In this document: positions 1 through 12,163 of the stretch, piece by piece
Position numbering within the stretch: position 1 is the stretch's first letter
Layout of the letters: each line of letters begins with the position of its first letter
Notes under the pieces: generated by a model
Seen by the model: only the letters and a program-made list of their open reading frames with translations
Database searches by the model: none
Told to the model about the DNA's origin: nothing
Assembly: GCA_021521415.1 (NCBI GenBank)
Contig: JAIQDT010001657.1
Span: forward strand, 248,001-312,000
Length of the DNA stretch: 64,000 bases
Source of the DNA: Bidens hawaiensis
Lineage: Eukaryota > Streptophyta > Magnoliopsida > Asterales > Asteraceae
Direction of reading: 5' to 3'
Program-made: the position numbers and the translations under genes

Positions 1-520
1 CAAACTTAGTGACACGTCAGCTGCCACTACATCAATTACCGCTTATGAATTCTTTGAAAGATTGAGCCTTTTGAAGATGAATACAAATGGTTACCTTGTT
101 ATGCAATTTCTCTTTAAAAAAAAAAGTCAACGTAGTGACACGTCAGCTGCCACGTCATCAATTACCGTTTATGAATTCTTTGAAAGATTGAGCCTTTTGA
201 AGATGAATACAAATGGTTACCTTGTTATGCAATTTCTCTTTTTTTTTAAAAAGCCAACGTGGTCAAACTTAGTGACACGTTAGCTGCCACGTCATCAATT
301 ACCGTTTATGAATTCTTTGAAAGATTGAGCCTTTTGAAGATGAATACAAATGGTTACCTTGTTATGCAATTTCTCTCTTTTTTTTAAAGTCAACGTGGTC
401 AAACTTAGTGGCACGTCAGCTGCCACATCATCAATTACCGTTAATGAATTCTTTGAAAGATTGAACCTTTTGAAGATGAATACAAAGTTGGTTACTTTTA
501 TATGCGATTTCTCTTTTTAT
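1..520. repeat. Tandem array, about 4 x 130 bp, in an APC2 intron
   Basis: Four imperfect head-to-tail copies begin near 1, 126, 259 and 397. Each carries GACACGTCAGCTGCCAC, then TCAATTACCG, GAATTCTTTGAAAGATTGA and ATACAAATGGTTACC. They are separated by A- or T-runs of variable length. The array lies just before the first APC2 exon in the window, so it is inferred to be intronic. No coding capacity is supported; the short open frames over it are repeat artefacts. Confidence 0.85.
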
Positions 521-604
521 TTGGCAATATCAATAATTAAAGACCATAATAACTTAAACCGAGTTAAAATTTATAAAAATTATGATTTTTTAACATGTTT
601 ATAG

Positions 605-3517
605 AGATACTTCACCTGTACTTCAAAAGAAGATTAGAGGAATTAAGTACAATCATGGCGGGAGATTATGAAGACGACGATCAACCTAGAAATATGGATA
701 TTGATGGAACCTATGATCAAAACAAAACCTTGCAGAACAAGTTAGTTAGAAACATAGGAATGGTTGTTCATAACCTCAGAAATCTCGGATTCACATCTAT
801 GACCGAAGACGCATACGCATCCACAATATTCTTGCTCTTAAAGGTAAACATTACATGTTAAACTTATTAAATACTTGTTTTTTATTTTAAATTTTTATGA
901 ACCGTTACAGGCTAAAGTTTTTGATCTAGCTGGCGATGATTACCGAACGTCTGTTTTGGAATCTATTAAGGGATGGATACAGGCTGTACCTCTGCAGTTT
1001 TTACATACACTTCTTAATTATCTTGGTGATTTAATGAGCAATCTCAGTCCTGAAATAGCTAAATCGCCCTTAGCATCGACTCCATCATCTTGCTATCAAA
1101 AAGCTGGTAAACCATCTGAAGGGATTATCAGATGGCAGTTAAGATTGGAGTATTTTGCTTATGAAACTTTACAAGATCTGAGAATCGCTAAACTGTTTGA
1201 GATCATCGTGGATTATCCGGACAGGTTAATTTTCCAGATATTGTTGTTACTTATCAAAGTTGAATATGGTAGTTTTATTTTCGTAACAATCAGCTCACTG
1301 CCTCACTAACCCCATCCAAAGTTTTCGTTATAATTAAAAATACCAAAATACCCTTGGAATACTTGTGTTATTCAAAATAATAAAATCTTTGGGGCCCACT
1401 TAATTTTTTTTATTTTGTGATGTTTTAAATGGGCCCTAAAGATATTATTATGTTAAAGTAACACAAATAGTCCAAGGGTATTGTTGGTATTTTAATAAAA
1501 AGTATGCAGAAATTTTGGATGAAGTTAGTGGGCCGGACAATTGATATGAATATGAAACTATTGGACTAAAAATCAATAAGTTCAAAATTAAGGCTATAAT
1601 AACAAATGTTTATAATTATGCCGTCAGTTCTCCGGCGATAGAAGATTTGAAACAATGTCTCGAGTACACCGGTCAACACTCGAAGCTTGTCAACTCGTTC
1701 ATCTCTGCTCTGAGATACAGATTACTGACAGCCGGCGCGTCAACTAACGATATATTGCATCAATATGTTTCAACTATAAAAGCACTTAGAACAATTGACC
1801 CTGCAGGAGTGTTTCTAGAAGCTGTTGGTGAACCGATTCGGGAGTATTTAAGAGGAAGGAAAGATACCATTAAATGTATTGTGACAATGCTTACTGACGG
1901 TACAGGTGGCAATAATAGCGGCCCGGGAAACGGAGATAGTCTTCTGGAAGAGTTAAACCGAGATGAAGAAAATCAAGAAAGCAACAGTCTTGATGATGAT
2001 ATTCATGCGGATGACAAGCAAACATGGATAGACATCCAACGGTAGTTATGAATTTATAATTAAACTTATTAATGCTGATGACCAGGCTCGAGCTCGGCTC
2101 GTTTTGATTTTTATTTATAAAGCTCGAGCCCGGATCGTTTCGTAGTTTTTCAAGCTCGAGCTCGACTCGGGCTCGGCTAGTTTAATATTTACTAATTAAT
2201 TTTTTATATATTTATAATTATATTTGTATATGTATTTTCATTATAACTTTATATAGAAAACAATATATGTTATGTAGTTATTTTTTTTCATAAAATCATA
2301 TATATCAATTAATAATTATTAAATATATATATTTATATATTATTATATATAATTATAAGAAAATATATGAATGACCGGCTCGTTTAGGCTCGCGAGCCGT
2401 CTCGAGATCGATAAGTGAAGCTCGGGCTCGTTTATTAAGCAAGCTTTCTTTTAGGCTCGAGCTCGGGCTCGTTTAAGATCGGCTCGATCGAGCTTAAACG
2501 AGCCGATCTCGAGTAGCTCTCGAGCAGCTCGGCTCGTTTGCACCTCTAGTATAAACGAACGGTTCATGAACGAATATAACTGAACATAGATGAACGAATA
2601 TAAACGAACATAACTAAGCAAACACCAATCGAAAGTAAACGTGAATATTAATATGTTGAGCCTAAAAAAAGTGATAGAACTAGATTAAGTTGTAACGAGT
2701 GATATTTTACTCTAACAAAAGTAGACTAAGTTGTAACGGGCCTAACAAAAAATGAATACATAAAGAAACAGACGTAACTAGCAAACATTAATAAACGAAC
2801 ATAAACTAACTTCAAGCCGAACGGTTCACTGAATGTTTGGTTCGTTTACAGGCCTAGGTTCGGGTCAAAATAGGTCTGTCAGGTTGGCCCAAAACACCTT
2901 TAGTCAATTTTTTTTAAAAAATTTTTACACCTTTTTAGGTGGGAACCCGACCCGGTTGAGGCAGACCCGTTAAAGGGGAGTAGGTACAGAAGAAAAGTAG
3001 ATGTACTCGGGATGATCGTTAGTATAATCGGTTCAAAAGATCAGTTAATAAATGAGTATCGTGTTATGTTAGCTGAAAAGCTTCTTAACAAAACCGATTA
3101 CGACATTGACACTGAAATACGGACATTAGAGCTGCTTAAGGTAAGTGATTTGCAAATACTTATTATGGCTTTCAGTTATTGAATTTATTAGCATTTAATT
3201 ATATTATAATTTTTATCATTATATTCAGATACATTTTGGTGAAAGCAGCATGCAGAAATGTGAAATCATGCTTAATGATTTAATTGATTCAAAACGAACA
3301 AACACGAATGTAAAAGCCACCATAAATAAATCATCTCAAACAGGTATATAATAAATTTAACATTATAATGCCAGTTATAACAAACACCGTTCTTAATACA
3401 TCTTTTTTTTCTAGCATTGTTTCCAATTTATTCAGATAATGAGCTTTCATTTGATATTCTTGATGCTTCGATCATATCTTCAAATTTCTGGCCACCTATC
3501 CAGGTATGAGTTTATAA

Positions 3518-3600
<83 letters not shown>

Positions 3601-5096
3601 CTTCAATTATATATTAATTAAATATAAAATTACAGGAAGAGGATGTGAAATTACCAGAGGCTGTTGACCAGCTTTTGACCGACTATGCTAAAAGATTTCA
3701 TGAAATCAAAACTCCCCGTAAGCTTCTATGGAAGAAAAACCTCGGTACCGTGAAGGTCGGTCACATTTTTATTTAACTTTATTTTCGATTTGTTTTTTTA
3801 TCGTTATTACTTATTAAACGGAAACGTTTGACTCACGTGATAGTTGGAATTGGAATTCGGAGATAAGACTTTGCAGTTTACGGTCACTCCCGTACATGCT
3901 TCAATCATTATGCAATTTCAGGATCAAACAAGGTAAAATCTTGATTTACACAAATTGTCCCTGTGATATGCGAAGTAAGGGTATTTTGGTCATTTCACAC
4001 AACTTATTTGTATGTTTTATTTTTTTTTGTTTCAGTTGGACCTCCAAGAATCTTGCAGCTGCTATTGGGGTCCCTGTCGACACTCTTCAAAGACGGATAA
4101 ACTTCTGGATAACAAAGGTTGATTTTTATGAACATTTGTATGCTATTATATTATTTACAAAAGAGAGACTATATAGCTTTATATATAATATTATAATCGA
4201 GTTACATAAGAAATAACTAACTTACGTAACAGAAAACTAACTAACATAGTCAACCATTTCACTCGCTAATAGTAAAAAAAGTCAACGTTTGGTCAACACT
4301 AACTGATAGTAACTAGCGTAGTCAACATTTGGTCAACACTAGCGCCTAATAGTAACTAAAGTAGTCAACATTTGGTCAACACTAGCGCCTAATAGTAACT
4401 AACGTAGTCAACATTTGGTCAACACCAGCGCCTAATAGTAACTAACGTAGTCAACATTTGGTCAACACTAACGCCTAATAGTAACTAACGTAGTCAACAT
4501 TTGGTCAACACTAGCTAATAGTAACCAACAAACTCAACTTTATTAACTTCTTAATGTGATGTAGGGGATTGTTGCTGAATCAGCAGGTGCTGACTCAACT
4601 GACCACATGTACACGCTAGTGGATGGCACGGCAGATGGTGGCAAAACCGTAAATAATGAGGCGTTGGGCGCAGACGATGAAGCAGAAACATCAGTGGCTT
4701 CAGTTGAAGACCAGTTAAGAAAAGAAATGACAGTCTTCGAGGTACATTTTTAATATATTAACGATATCAACTATACGGTATTTAACTCATTTAACTAATA
4801 GTCACATGGTTCAACTTTTGGTACAGAAATATATCTTTGGAATGCTTAAAAATGTCGGTAGCATGGGACTGGAGCGGATTCATAACAGTCTCAAGGTAAC
4901 CGACGGTTTCTGATACTACACAAGGGTATTTTCGTCATTTCATTTAAAAAAGAATATTTTTGTTATGTTGCAGATATTTTGTGCAAATCCTCCCGTTTAC
5001 GACAAATCAGTCCAGCAACTTCAAAGCTTCTTGTCGGGCTTAGTTGCAGAAGAGAAGTTAGAGCTTAGAGACGGAACGTATTCTATAAAGAAGTAA
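605..5096 (+). CDS. APC2: Anaphase-promoting complex subunit 2, last 12 exons (5' exons outside the window)
   Basis: APC2 is the cullin-like scaffold of the nuclear APC/C ubiquitin ligase that drives mitotic exit by degrading cyclins and securin. Exons: 605-843, 911-1224, 1628-2041, 2939-3140, 3229-3343, 3415-3503, 3636-3755, 3844-3932, 4036-4117, 4565-4741, 4827-4895, 4974-5096. All junctions are GT-AG and the frame stays open for 676 residues plus a split first codon. Plant APC2 hallmarks include FAYETLQDLRIAKLFEI, GASTNDILHQYVSTIKALR, EYRVMLAEKLLNK (cullin homology core) and a C-terminal winged-helix segment ending LQQLQSFLSGLV-like. The family is usually about 860-880 residues, so roughly 200 N-terminal residues lie to the left. 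The ATG at 655 is internal: the preceding codons (LYFKRRLEELS) match the conserved protein. Introns carry a fold-back element, a GCTCGAG element, an (AT)n run and a 42-bp tandem array, yet the exons look intact. Confidence 0.93.
1300..1535. repeat. Fold-back MITE-like element in APC2 intron 2
   Basis: A near-palindromic stretch. The left arm, reading CACTAACCCCATCCAAA, AAAATACCAAAATACCC and GGGGCCCACTTA, is mirrored on the right by TGGGCCCTAAAGAT, AGGGTATTGTTGGTATTTT and TTTTGGATGAAGTTAGTG. The arms are about 100 bp around a short loop near 1400-1420. There is no coding content. Class and target duplication were not resolved. Confidence 0.65.
2083..2548. repeat. GCTCGAG-family inverted-repeat element (copy 1, APC2 intron 3)
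   Basis: Dense GAGCTCGAGC and GGCTCGTTT motifs occur at both ends of an AT-rich core, ending CTCGGCTCGTTTGCACCT. The same layout recurs near 41265-41625, 41930-42350, 46563-47039 and 63725 to the right edge. It is likely a non-autonomous DNA element with terminal inverted repeats (GTGCAAACGAGCC / GGCTCGTTTGCAC); the superfamily is not assignable from this window. Confidence 0.7.
3519..3597. repeat. (AT)n microsatellite in APC2 intron 6
   Basis: Nearly pure AT dinucleotide for about 75 bp between exons 6 and 7. The open frame across it (alternating Tyr-Ile) is an artefact of the repeat. Confidence 0.95.
4279..4525. repeat. Tandem array of about 42-bp units in APC2 intron 9
   Basis: About six copies of a unit containing AGTCAACATTTGGTCAACAC followed by TAGCGCCTAATAGTAACTAA. 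Each unit carries two GTCAA cores (TTGAC on the minus strand). The intron is correctly bounded by exons ending at 4117 and starting at 4565, so splicing is predicted to be unaffected. Confidence 0.9.
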
Positions 5097-5554
5097 AAGC
5101 AAATGTTCGGAAATGGTTTATTTAAATTTGTCAATATTCATAACTTTATGTTAATTTGGTTGAAAGATTAGAAACATGCAACTTGTCATGATTTATAGAT
5201 GACGTTGATTAATGAAACTTAAATTTGTGGTTAAATTGAGTAAAGGTAAGATCTTGCTCATTGTTATGGATACAAACAATTGGAATCATATTTTGTTGAT
5301 TATAATGGAGATAATTAAATGCCACTCGCATCCACAGCGAGCTGGTTCTCCCGTGGCGGACCTACATTGAAAAAAAATGGAGTAGTCGCCCTCCATAAAA
5401 CAAAATTAATTTTATTTATACGCTAAAATCTCGATCGCTCATAAAAATTTGGTTAATCTCCCATATCCGCCTTTAATGAAAAACGATCTTGGGTCCGTTA
5501 CTTAGGGGTCTTGCTATAAAGAAAAGGTTTGTTGATTGTTATTTTATTTGTTGT
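5097..5554. other. APC2 3' UTR and intergenic spacer
   Basis: AT-rich sequence after the APC2 stop codon, presumably with its 3' UTR in the first 150-200 bp. I see no gene or clear element here before the inverted-repeat element at about 5555. Confidence 0.6.
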
Positions 5555-6035
5555 GTAAAAGTATTTTTAATTGTAGTGAGCTGTGGTTTTCGTGCATATG
5601 GTTTATCCAAATCTGCGGTTTTAGTCGAATGGTTTCAAATTTGCGATTTTCGTCCCCGTGGTTTCATTTCACTTGCAATTAATCCCAAATTCATTAGCTC
5701 TGTTAAGTCTAGTCGTTAAACCCATCAGCGTGCCCCTCATGTGAGGGGCATTTTTGTCCCTTTTTCCCCAAATAAACCCCAGCTGTAATTCGCAAGCACC
5801 CCTCACGTGAGGGGCTAGGGTGTATATGGAAAAAAAAGAACAAAATTGCCCCTCACGTGAAGGGTACACTGATGGATTTAACGACCAGACTTAACGGAAT
5901 TAATGAATTCGGGTTTAATTGCAGTTGAAATGAAACCACATAGACGAAAATCGCAAATTTGAAACTATTTGACTAAAAACGCAGATTTAAACAAACCACG
6001 GGAAAGAAAACTGTAGTTTACTTTTTTTAAGTGTT
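5555..6035. mobile_element. MITE with long (about 190-bp) terminal inverted repeats, MULE-like
   Basis: The left arm, with motifs GTGGTTTATCC-like, TTTCAAATTTGCGATTTTCG, GTGGTTTCATTTCA, TTAAGTCTAGTCGTTAAA and CCATCAG, is repeated in reverse complement on the right (5866-6030). The short core (5735-5865) holds three copies of a palindrome around CCTCACGTGAGG at 5732, 5799 and 5849. Long arms and lack of coding sequence suggest a non-autonomous Mutator-like element. I could not identify a clean 9-bp target duplication. Confidence 0.7.
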
Positions 6036-6060
6036 AGTTTTACCTTTTAACTTTATCATT

Positions 6061-6217
6061 TATGAGAAATAGATGTAGGGAGAAACAGAGAGAGATTTCA
6101 TTAATAGGTGTGTTCTACAATATGATACAATGATATGCATATATAGGAGAAGATAACTTGGAGAAAAAGCCTAACTATATTTGGTATTGATAATCACAAT
6201 AATATATATTTATAACA
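6061..6217 (-). repeat. Copia relic, 3' LTR (truncated)
   Basis: About 150 bp here are nearly identical to 20741-20894, from ATGAGAAATAGATGTAGGG to TATATTTATAACA. On the minus strand it starts TGTTATAAATATATATT directly after the purine tract. The distal 35 bp present in the other LTR (ending TTACAACA) are missing here. Confidence 0.8.
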
Positions 6218-7639
6218 CTCCCCCTTGGTTATCAACTCGATACGCTTGAAGATGTTGCCTCATTAAAAACCTTGCTAGGAAAACCCAGTGGGACAAACCC
6301 ATAGCTAAGGGAAAAAGAGTGCAACGCGTATTGTCTCCCCCTGATTTATATATCCTTTAAAATGGTATATATCGATCTTCCGTGAAAGTTACCCAAAACT
6401 TTTGTAGTCAATCATTTGCGTCTTCGTCACTTGACATTTGAATCTTTAAGTTGAATAATGTTATATAATCTTCACATGAAAACTTCTATTGCTTAATCTG
6501 GTAAACACTATGACCTTGATGTGTTTCTCTGCATAAACAAGACTAACCAAACTTGTTTTGATGGGTTAGTAAAATATAAACATATATCTTTCATACCTGA
6601 AATATATGTTTTAACTCATTCGGATGTCTCCTAGCATAACACATGCTGATAAATATAAACAAGAAAATAATAATCCTATATAACTAACAGTATGACATAA
6701 TGCATATATGCATTATGATATTTCCAATAATATTTCATATTCGTATAGGAAATGATATAGAGTCATTGTTTGACATCCTTTAACGTGCTAAAATGATTAA
6801 ATTTGTCCATGGTAAAATGTCTCAACATTTCTTAGATCTTCAATGGATTTATAAACATATAATTACACATATACTCGAACTATAAGTCGAGCAATAATCA
6901 CACCTTGTCAAGGTCTTGAAAAATAATTTTCTCTTTAAAAGCTCATAAGTTTCTCTCGATGATGTGTATATCATCAGTGTATGATTTTAGTGAACTTTTA
7001 AGAGTGAAATTTTGATAAAAAAAAATATGGCTATTTATATCCAACTTATCTCCCTCTTTATCAAAATATCTCTTGATTTGTATTAAGCTCAATCCGATTA
7101 ATCCATACTTAATAAGCATAAATCCATGCATTTACCAATCCATCATGAATTTCTTTCCAACTTGACAAATTATGCATGTGTATTCACTTTTCTAGGATTT
7201 TTGCTGCATAAACTTGCTCATTTAAAAACATCAATTTTGTATCACATATCATCCATATTGTACCAATTCTTTGTTTATTGAGATATTGTACTCATAATAT
7301 AGATTCTCTTCTATATGTATGCATATTGATGCACAAGAATTCCATCATTAAGATGTATTTGTTAACCTTTCAGGTATTCAACTACCTCAGGAAACTCTTT
7401 AGGAGTTTTATTTATGTTCAACTTTCAATAACCGCAACATATTCAAATATGACTCTATACACAAAAATCATTGTATTCTCGAGAACTTACTTTACATGAT
7501 TTGTTAATTCAAATCGTTCAAAAACTTTCTTGTAAACTTTCAGTATCAACTGAATCACAATATTTATTGGACGCATATCAATTCTCTCTTTATATTACCA
7601 GACTTTTTAGTTATCGGAAAGTCATTGCTTCCACCATTG

Positions 7640-7900
7640 GAGAATGTGTCTCCTCAATCCTCATAATTAATCATGGGTCTTTGCAAAAAAAAAATTGTGC
7701 CATCAATTTTGCTTTATATCACTTGATGAATTTTCATAACTCATATACAAGACCCATTTGTATCTAACACATTTTACAACTTTAGTTGTACGGACTGCTG
7801 GTCCAACAAACTTTCCGTTATTTAGAGAATTCAACTTTGCCCTGTTTGCGTTTTTCCACTTTGGCCAATCATTTTTTTATAGAAAGATTTAGAATCTTGA
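7640..7900 (-). pseudogene. Reverse transcriptase fragment of the copia relic
   Basis: On the minus strand the frame reads DWPKWKNANRAKLNSLN, then FVGPAVRTTKVVK and VRYKWVL, which is the characteristic start of plant Ty1/copia reverse transcriptase (family pattern W..W..A...E...L....). After a frameshift it continues as DYEETHSPMVEAMTFR with stops. This fixes the class and orientation of the relic; it cannot encode an active enzyme. Confidence 0.8.
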
Positions 7901-9369
7901 TCCTCATCATCATTTCAAGCGCTAATTATATATATAAATAAAATTATAACGTCGACTTTATTTCGATTCCATAAATCTTTGTAGGCATGATACAATATAA
8001 TTTATTGAGAACTCTTTGTTTTCAGGTACCTAAGGTTCTTCAAGAACCATCATGTCTAATCTCTTTCAAGAGACCTTTTACTGCACCTCAACTTAACCAT
8101 CTTTATTACTTGCTCCAATTTTCGAGGAAATTTTAACTTTGGAACCGATCAATCTACCACCCTACAAGCGTGCATTAGAATTATTATCAATTTGTGTTTG
8201 TCCTTCCGGGACATTTATTAATTGGAGCATTAGCAGTTCGTATAGGTGTCTTAGCTAGACACTCTCTTTTGGTCAGTGAATCGTCTGGTAATTCATTCGT
8301 TGATCTTTATTCATGAATTATCCTTTGAACTTTTAGTTCATATAATTTAGTTTGAGGATCAATGATAATTCATTCCAACTAAATTTGTTTTCCTACTGCT
8401 TTAAATCTCCCCCCTAATGTTGGGAATATTGATTCACTAAAGTGAAAACTAATGAGACATAAGAAAATATCTCATTAATGGCTCTAAGTATTTAACCATA
8501 TATAATATTTAATACCGACATATATTCTCAACTTCCTTTGTGTTCTCATCTTTGTGTCTTGTGGTGGATTAATTTCAGTATATAACACATACGAAAAAAT
8601 AGATGAGAAATATTTGGTTACTGACAAAAACCAATTGCAATGGGGAGGAAGTATCATAATTTGTTGGCTTGATGTGAATTAGTTTAAAGACAGTAAAATC
8701 ATATGTACTCAAATACAAACATGAACCTTTGCTCTCGTGGTGATTGTCTTTGCAACGAATTATAGACGTTGAGTAATCATCTTTAAGAATACAACTTATG
8801 TAAGAACATAATATGTTATGAAGTTCAACACTTATTCCAATGATCATTATTAACTTGGGAATCAAATTCATTATTATAACCGAATGCAAATATACCAATC
8901 TGTAATAATATGCTTGTTATCTTATTAGCTAAGCCATAGATCATGCAAACATGAAGTTGCGATCTTGATAACCATTTAGACGATGCATCGATTTTCAAAA
9001 CACTAAATGGTATCATGTTAGGATATGTGTATCTTTTTCTCAATTCTATAACATCGAGGGATTCACACCCTCATTCAGTTGGTAAATAAATGATTTCCCT
9101 TGAGAGTAATATTACATGTATAATGAAGAATCTTTTGGTTCCTCAACAAGTTTCACATCATTGACTCGGTGTGGTCTAACCGGTCACGCCATAAGATACT
9201 CATGATCCATAAATTCAGGTTTATGATCGTATATGTATCATGCTTCTTTATTACAAGATTGTAAATGTGATTGAACAATGAACATTGTATTATCGTTTCA
9301 AACGATCATGTGATTTCACTTTTGTATTTCCAGATTTTATTCTCATATATGATCAATCTCTTTGCCACT

Positions 9370-9560
9370 TATGGTGGTCGATCTCAAAATTAACATGAAT
9401 ATAATAAAAGTTCTCGTGGTCAAACTCATTATTAGCATGACCATCATTATAATTCTTATGGACAATCTCATCCTTAACATGATCGTCATTACGATGTTCT
9501 CAGTTACGTCCATGATCATTATATAATCACATTCACTTCAGGGAATGGAGTATAACCATA
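9370..9560 (-). pseudogene. Gag-like remnant of the copia relic
   Basis: On the minus strand a His/Asn/Asp/Gly-rich frame (KNYNDGHANNEFDHENF and flanking residues) resembles the low-complexity region around the zinc knuckle of copia gag. Its position upstream, in element order, of the reverse-transcriptase fragment fits. No intact CCHC knuckle was found. Confidence 0.45.
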
Positions 9561-11122
9561 CATGTGTCATAGCTTTCCATTACTTTCTTGGACGTACATA
9601 TATAAAATCATTGAATCTTTCACACTCTCATCAAACATGTTATACTCTTTTAATAATATTGCTACTTCAGGAGCATTATTGAGGAACGACAAACAAATTG
9701 TCTTATCCAGTTTTTCCTCAAAAATAATCTTCTCATAACATCTATTGAGAATTAACTAAATGTTTGATTCACATATGATATCGAAGCTACTATTTATAAC
9801 CTTCGATAATGAGATTAGGGAGCATGACACTTCATGTGTCATTTTTAATCACATTTACACTTTCATGAGAGTGATAGATAATAAACCATAACTTTGATTT
9901 ACTTGGTCTATTCAACGCCATCCATATAAAGAGACTAAAATATCTAGAAAACATTTATATCATCAAGTCAATCTACAGTGTAACTTGTTATGACAAAAAT
10001 ACTACGGTGTTATATATAACACAACTTATATTACATTCATACAAACACATCTACAATTTGCACTCACTATATTGCATTGTGTATAGCGAAACAGACATGT
10101 AAAGCTCCAAAAATAACTATATTGCATTCATGATTGTAAACGTTTATATATGTTACAATACAAGATCTAACTTTGCTAACCAACTATTGTATCACCCTTA
10201 TTATATTAGTATATTTATTAAAATTTATATCTAAAGAAACTTTGGAGCCATAATTCTTTTTGACTTCAATTGGTTTGATACTAAATTATTAACTATGTAA
10301 GTCGTATATTAAACTTGCAAAGATATATTTGGTTAACCAAACATTTAAATACATATATATATATCAATAAAAGTTTAAAACGATTGTAATAGTCAATCCA
10401 ATTGTAGTCTAATATAAATATTATAAATGCGGTGATAAAATCTTATATATTAATCATAAATGATTGAATTTTAGAAACCAAATAATCATAGTAATAAGCA
10501 AAACCATTTATTGAAATCATGAACGTATCAACATAGAATAAACCGACTTTTTCTTTATCAACAAGAATAAAATCTCGCCAACATCTACTTTCTAAATACT
10601 ATTCTTTAATAAAACAAATATTTTCTTAGTATTTTAGTATCATCACTTATAGAAGTATATATTAATATTAATTCTAGAATTTTATATAAATAAACAACAA
10701 ATTAAGTTGTAAATGCATATAAATAAAAACGTGAAATATGTGTTACGAGAATAGCAGAGATCACGTTTTATTTTTTGAAGATATGTAGATTTACACACAT
10801 ACTAAATTAATATCTAAAACACGTATGGAAAACGTCTAACAACTTTTCAATTTACCATGAATAAAATTGAATTAATTATTATAATAATTGATATTTGATA
10901 ACTTATACGAGGAATGAAAAGTGATCAATAAAATAATAAAATAAACAATCATGAAAGAAATTATTCACATGAACTCAAAGAAAAAAAAAAAATCTGGAAG
11001 ATCATGTTGTGATAAATTAAGAAAAAATAATTACGAGCTAACCCCATAAGTGCCTCAAATTAAGTTGTCTGCTAAACAGAAAAGTTTGACAAAATCAAAA
11101 TAGAATTTTCCAATAACCTAGT

Positions 11123-12098
11123 TGAAGAGGTAGGTCCCAGCAGAGCCCAGTTGGACCCGCAAGACTCACCTTGAAGAGGAACGTCTGCGCAGAAACCAAC
11201 TGGATCCGCAGGCCCAACCATGCTCAGAGACGTGACGTCCTTACGCGCAGTACGCAAGCTGGTCCTGCAGGAAATGCCTCCCAATGGTAAAGGACTCCGC
11301 CTGTCCCCGCAGCCTCGGATACAAGCCATCAGGGAAGGCCACCTGCGCAGCAAGGCTACACGCACAAGGCACTTAGCTCTCAATCACTCAGTGTCACCTG
11401 AGGGAATGAGCAAAGCCGGGAACAATCCCGCACAAGGGCGGGAGGGGGAATACTCCCGCCCAAATAAGCCAGTCCGTACGATACGGGAAGATCTTCTGTA
11501 CTGTACCTGACGAGGTATGGGAAAAAGATCTGACTAAAGATACGACAGCTTATTGACAACAGTATGGCGAGCAGCATGCTCCTGTATTGTGTCAATATTA
11601 GCCGCTGCCTACTCACCAACTACTGCCATACCACGTGCGTAGCCGGCAGTTGGTGGAAAAGGAATAGTAGACAGCAGGCCTGGTCACTATCAGCCGCTGC
11701 CTACCCACCAACTACCAGCAGGGCACGTGCGTAGGCCACTGTTGGTGGAACAGGAACACTGTTGCAGCCGGCCACACCTCCTTGGAAACCTACCTTCGGC
11801 TATAAATACCACAAATGGTATGACCATCACATCTTATCTTGTATCATCATATTATACCTGATATCCGCTCTAGCAATCTCTTAATATACATTTATATTTA
11901 AAGAGCAATCTAGTCTGATTCTCACGCCGGAGGGTGGTCACAAGGAGGAACCCCCCCTTTCTCAGTGACAAGCTCATGGTGTCTGTTTTGCAGGTTATCA
12001 GAAGAACCATCTTCTCTGGGTCTAACCCCTCGTGGGAAACATCTATCTAACCCCCAGGTTATCCGTAATCTGCCCGGGGTCCGGTTAGTGTTTCTTCA
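11123..12098 (+). repeat. Element A 5' LTR
   Basis: Starts TGAAGAGGTAGGTCCC and ends GGTTAGTGTTTCTTCA. It matches 19521-20499 almost base for base. It includes a TATA box at 11801 (TATAAATACC), two GC-rich near-repeats around CACGTGCGTAG (11620-11745) and a C-run near 11950. Short open frames on both strands are not conserved coding sequence. Confidence 0.93.
11801..11810 (+). promoter_or_regulatory. LTR promoter TATA box (element A)
   Basis: TATAAATACC in the context TTCGGCTATAAATACCACA. The same motif is conserved in all four LTRs (20199, and on the minus strand at 25396-25405 and 33774-33783). It probably positions the start of the genomic RNA, about 360 bp upstream of gag. Confidence 0.6.
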
Positions 12099-12099
12099 T

Positions 12100-12115
12100 T
12101 GGCGCCATCCGTGCA
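12100..12115 (+). other. Primer-binding site, element A
   Basis: TGGCGCCATCCGTGCA lies two bases after the LTR end. The leading TGG pairs with a tRNA CCA end, as in other plant Ty3/gypsy elements. The reverse complement occupies the equivalent place in element B (about 33455-33471). Confidence 0.7.
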
Positions 12116-12163
12116 TAAAGCTAGAACTTTATTTTTCTCCAGTTTTTTCAAACTTCTAGAAAG

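Larger units (their letters stand above)
6061..11122 (-). mobile_element. Degenerate Ty1/copia LTR retrotransposon, 3' part (minus strand)
   Basis: Read on the minus strand, this is the 3' part of a copia element whose 5' end lies at 20500-20894; the 9.4-kb element A is inserted between. In element order it shows a degraded gag region near 9370-9560, a recognisable reverse-transcriptase start near 7640-7900, a purine tract AAGGGGGAG at 6218-6226 and a partial LTR at 6061-6217. Stops and frameshifts are frequent throughout, so no protein is made. The uninterrupted copy was probably about 5.4 kb. The remaining AT-rich stretches (for example 9600-11122) hold no other gene I can support. Confidence 0.75.

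Noticed and set aside
3439..3621. Open frame with long Tyr-Ile repeat
   Set aside because: It is a translation of the (AT)n microsatellite in an APC2 intron; the first residues are APC2 exon 6 read in another frame.
11072..11619. Open frames on both strands inside the LTR (also 19491-20017)
   Set aside because: They fall in non-coding LTR sequence, overlap each other antisense and have no domain; they recur only because the LTRs are repeats.
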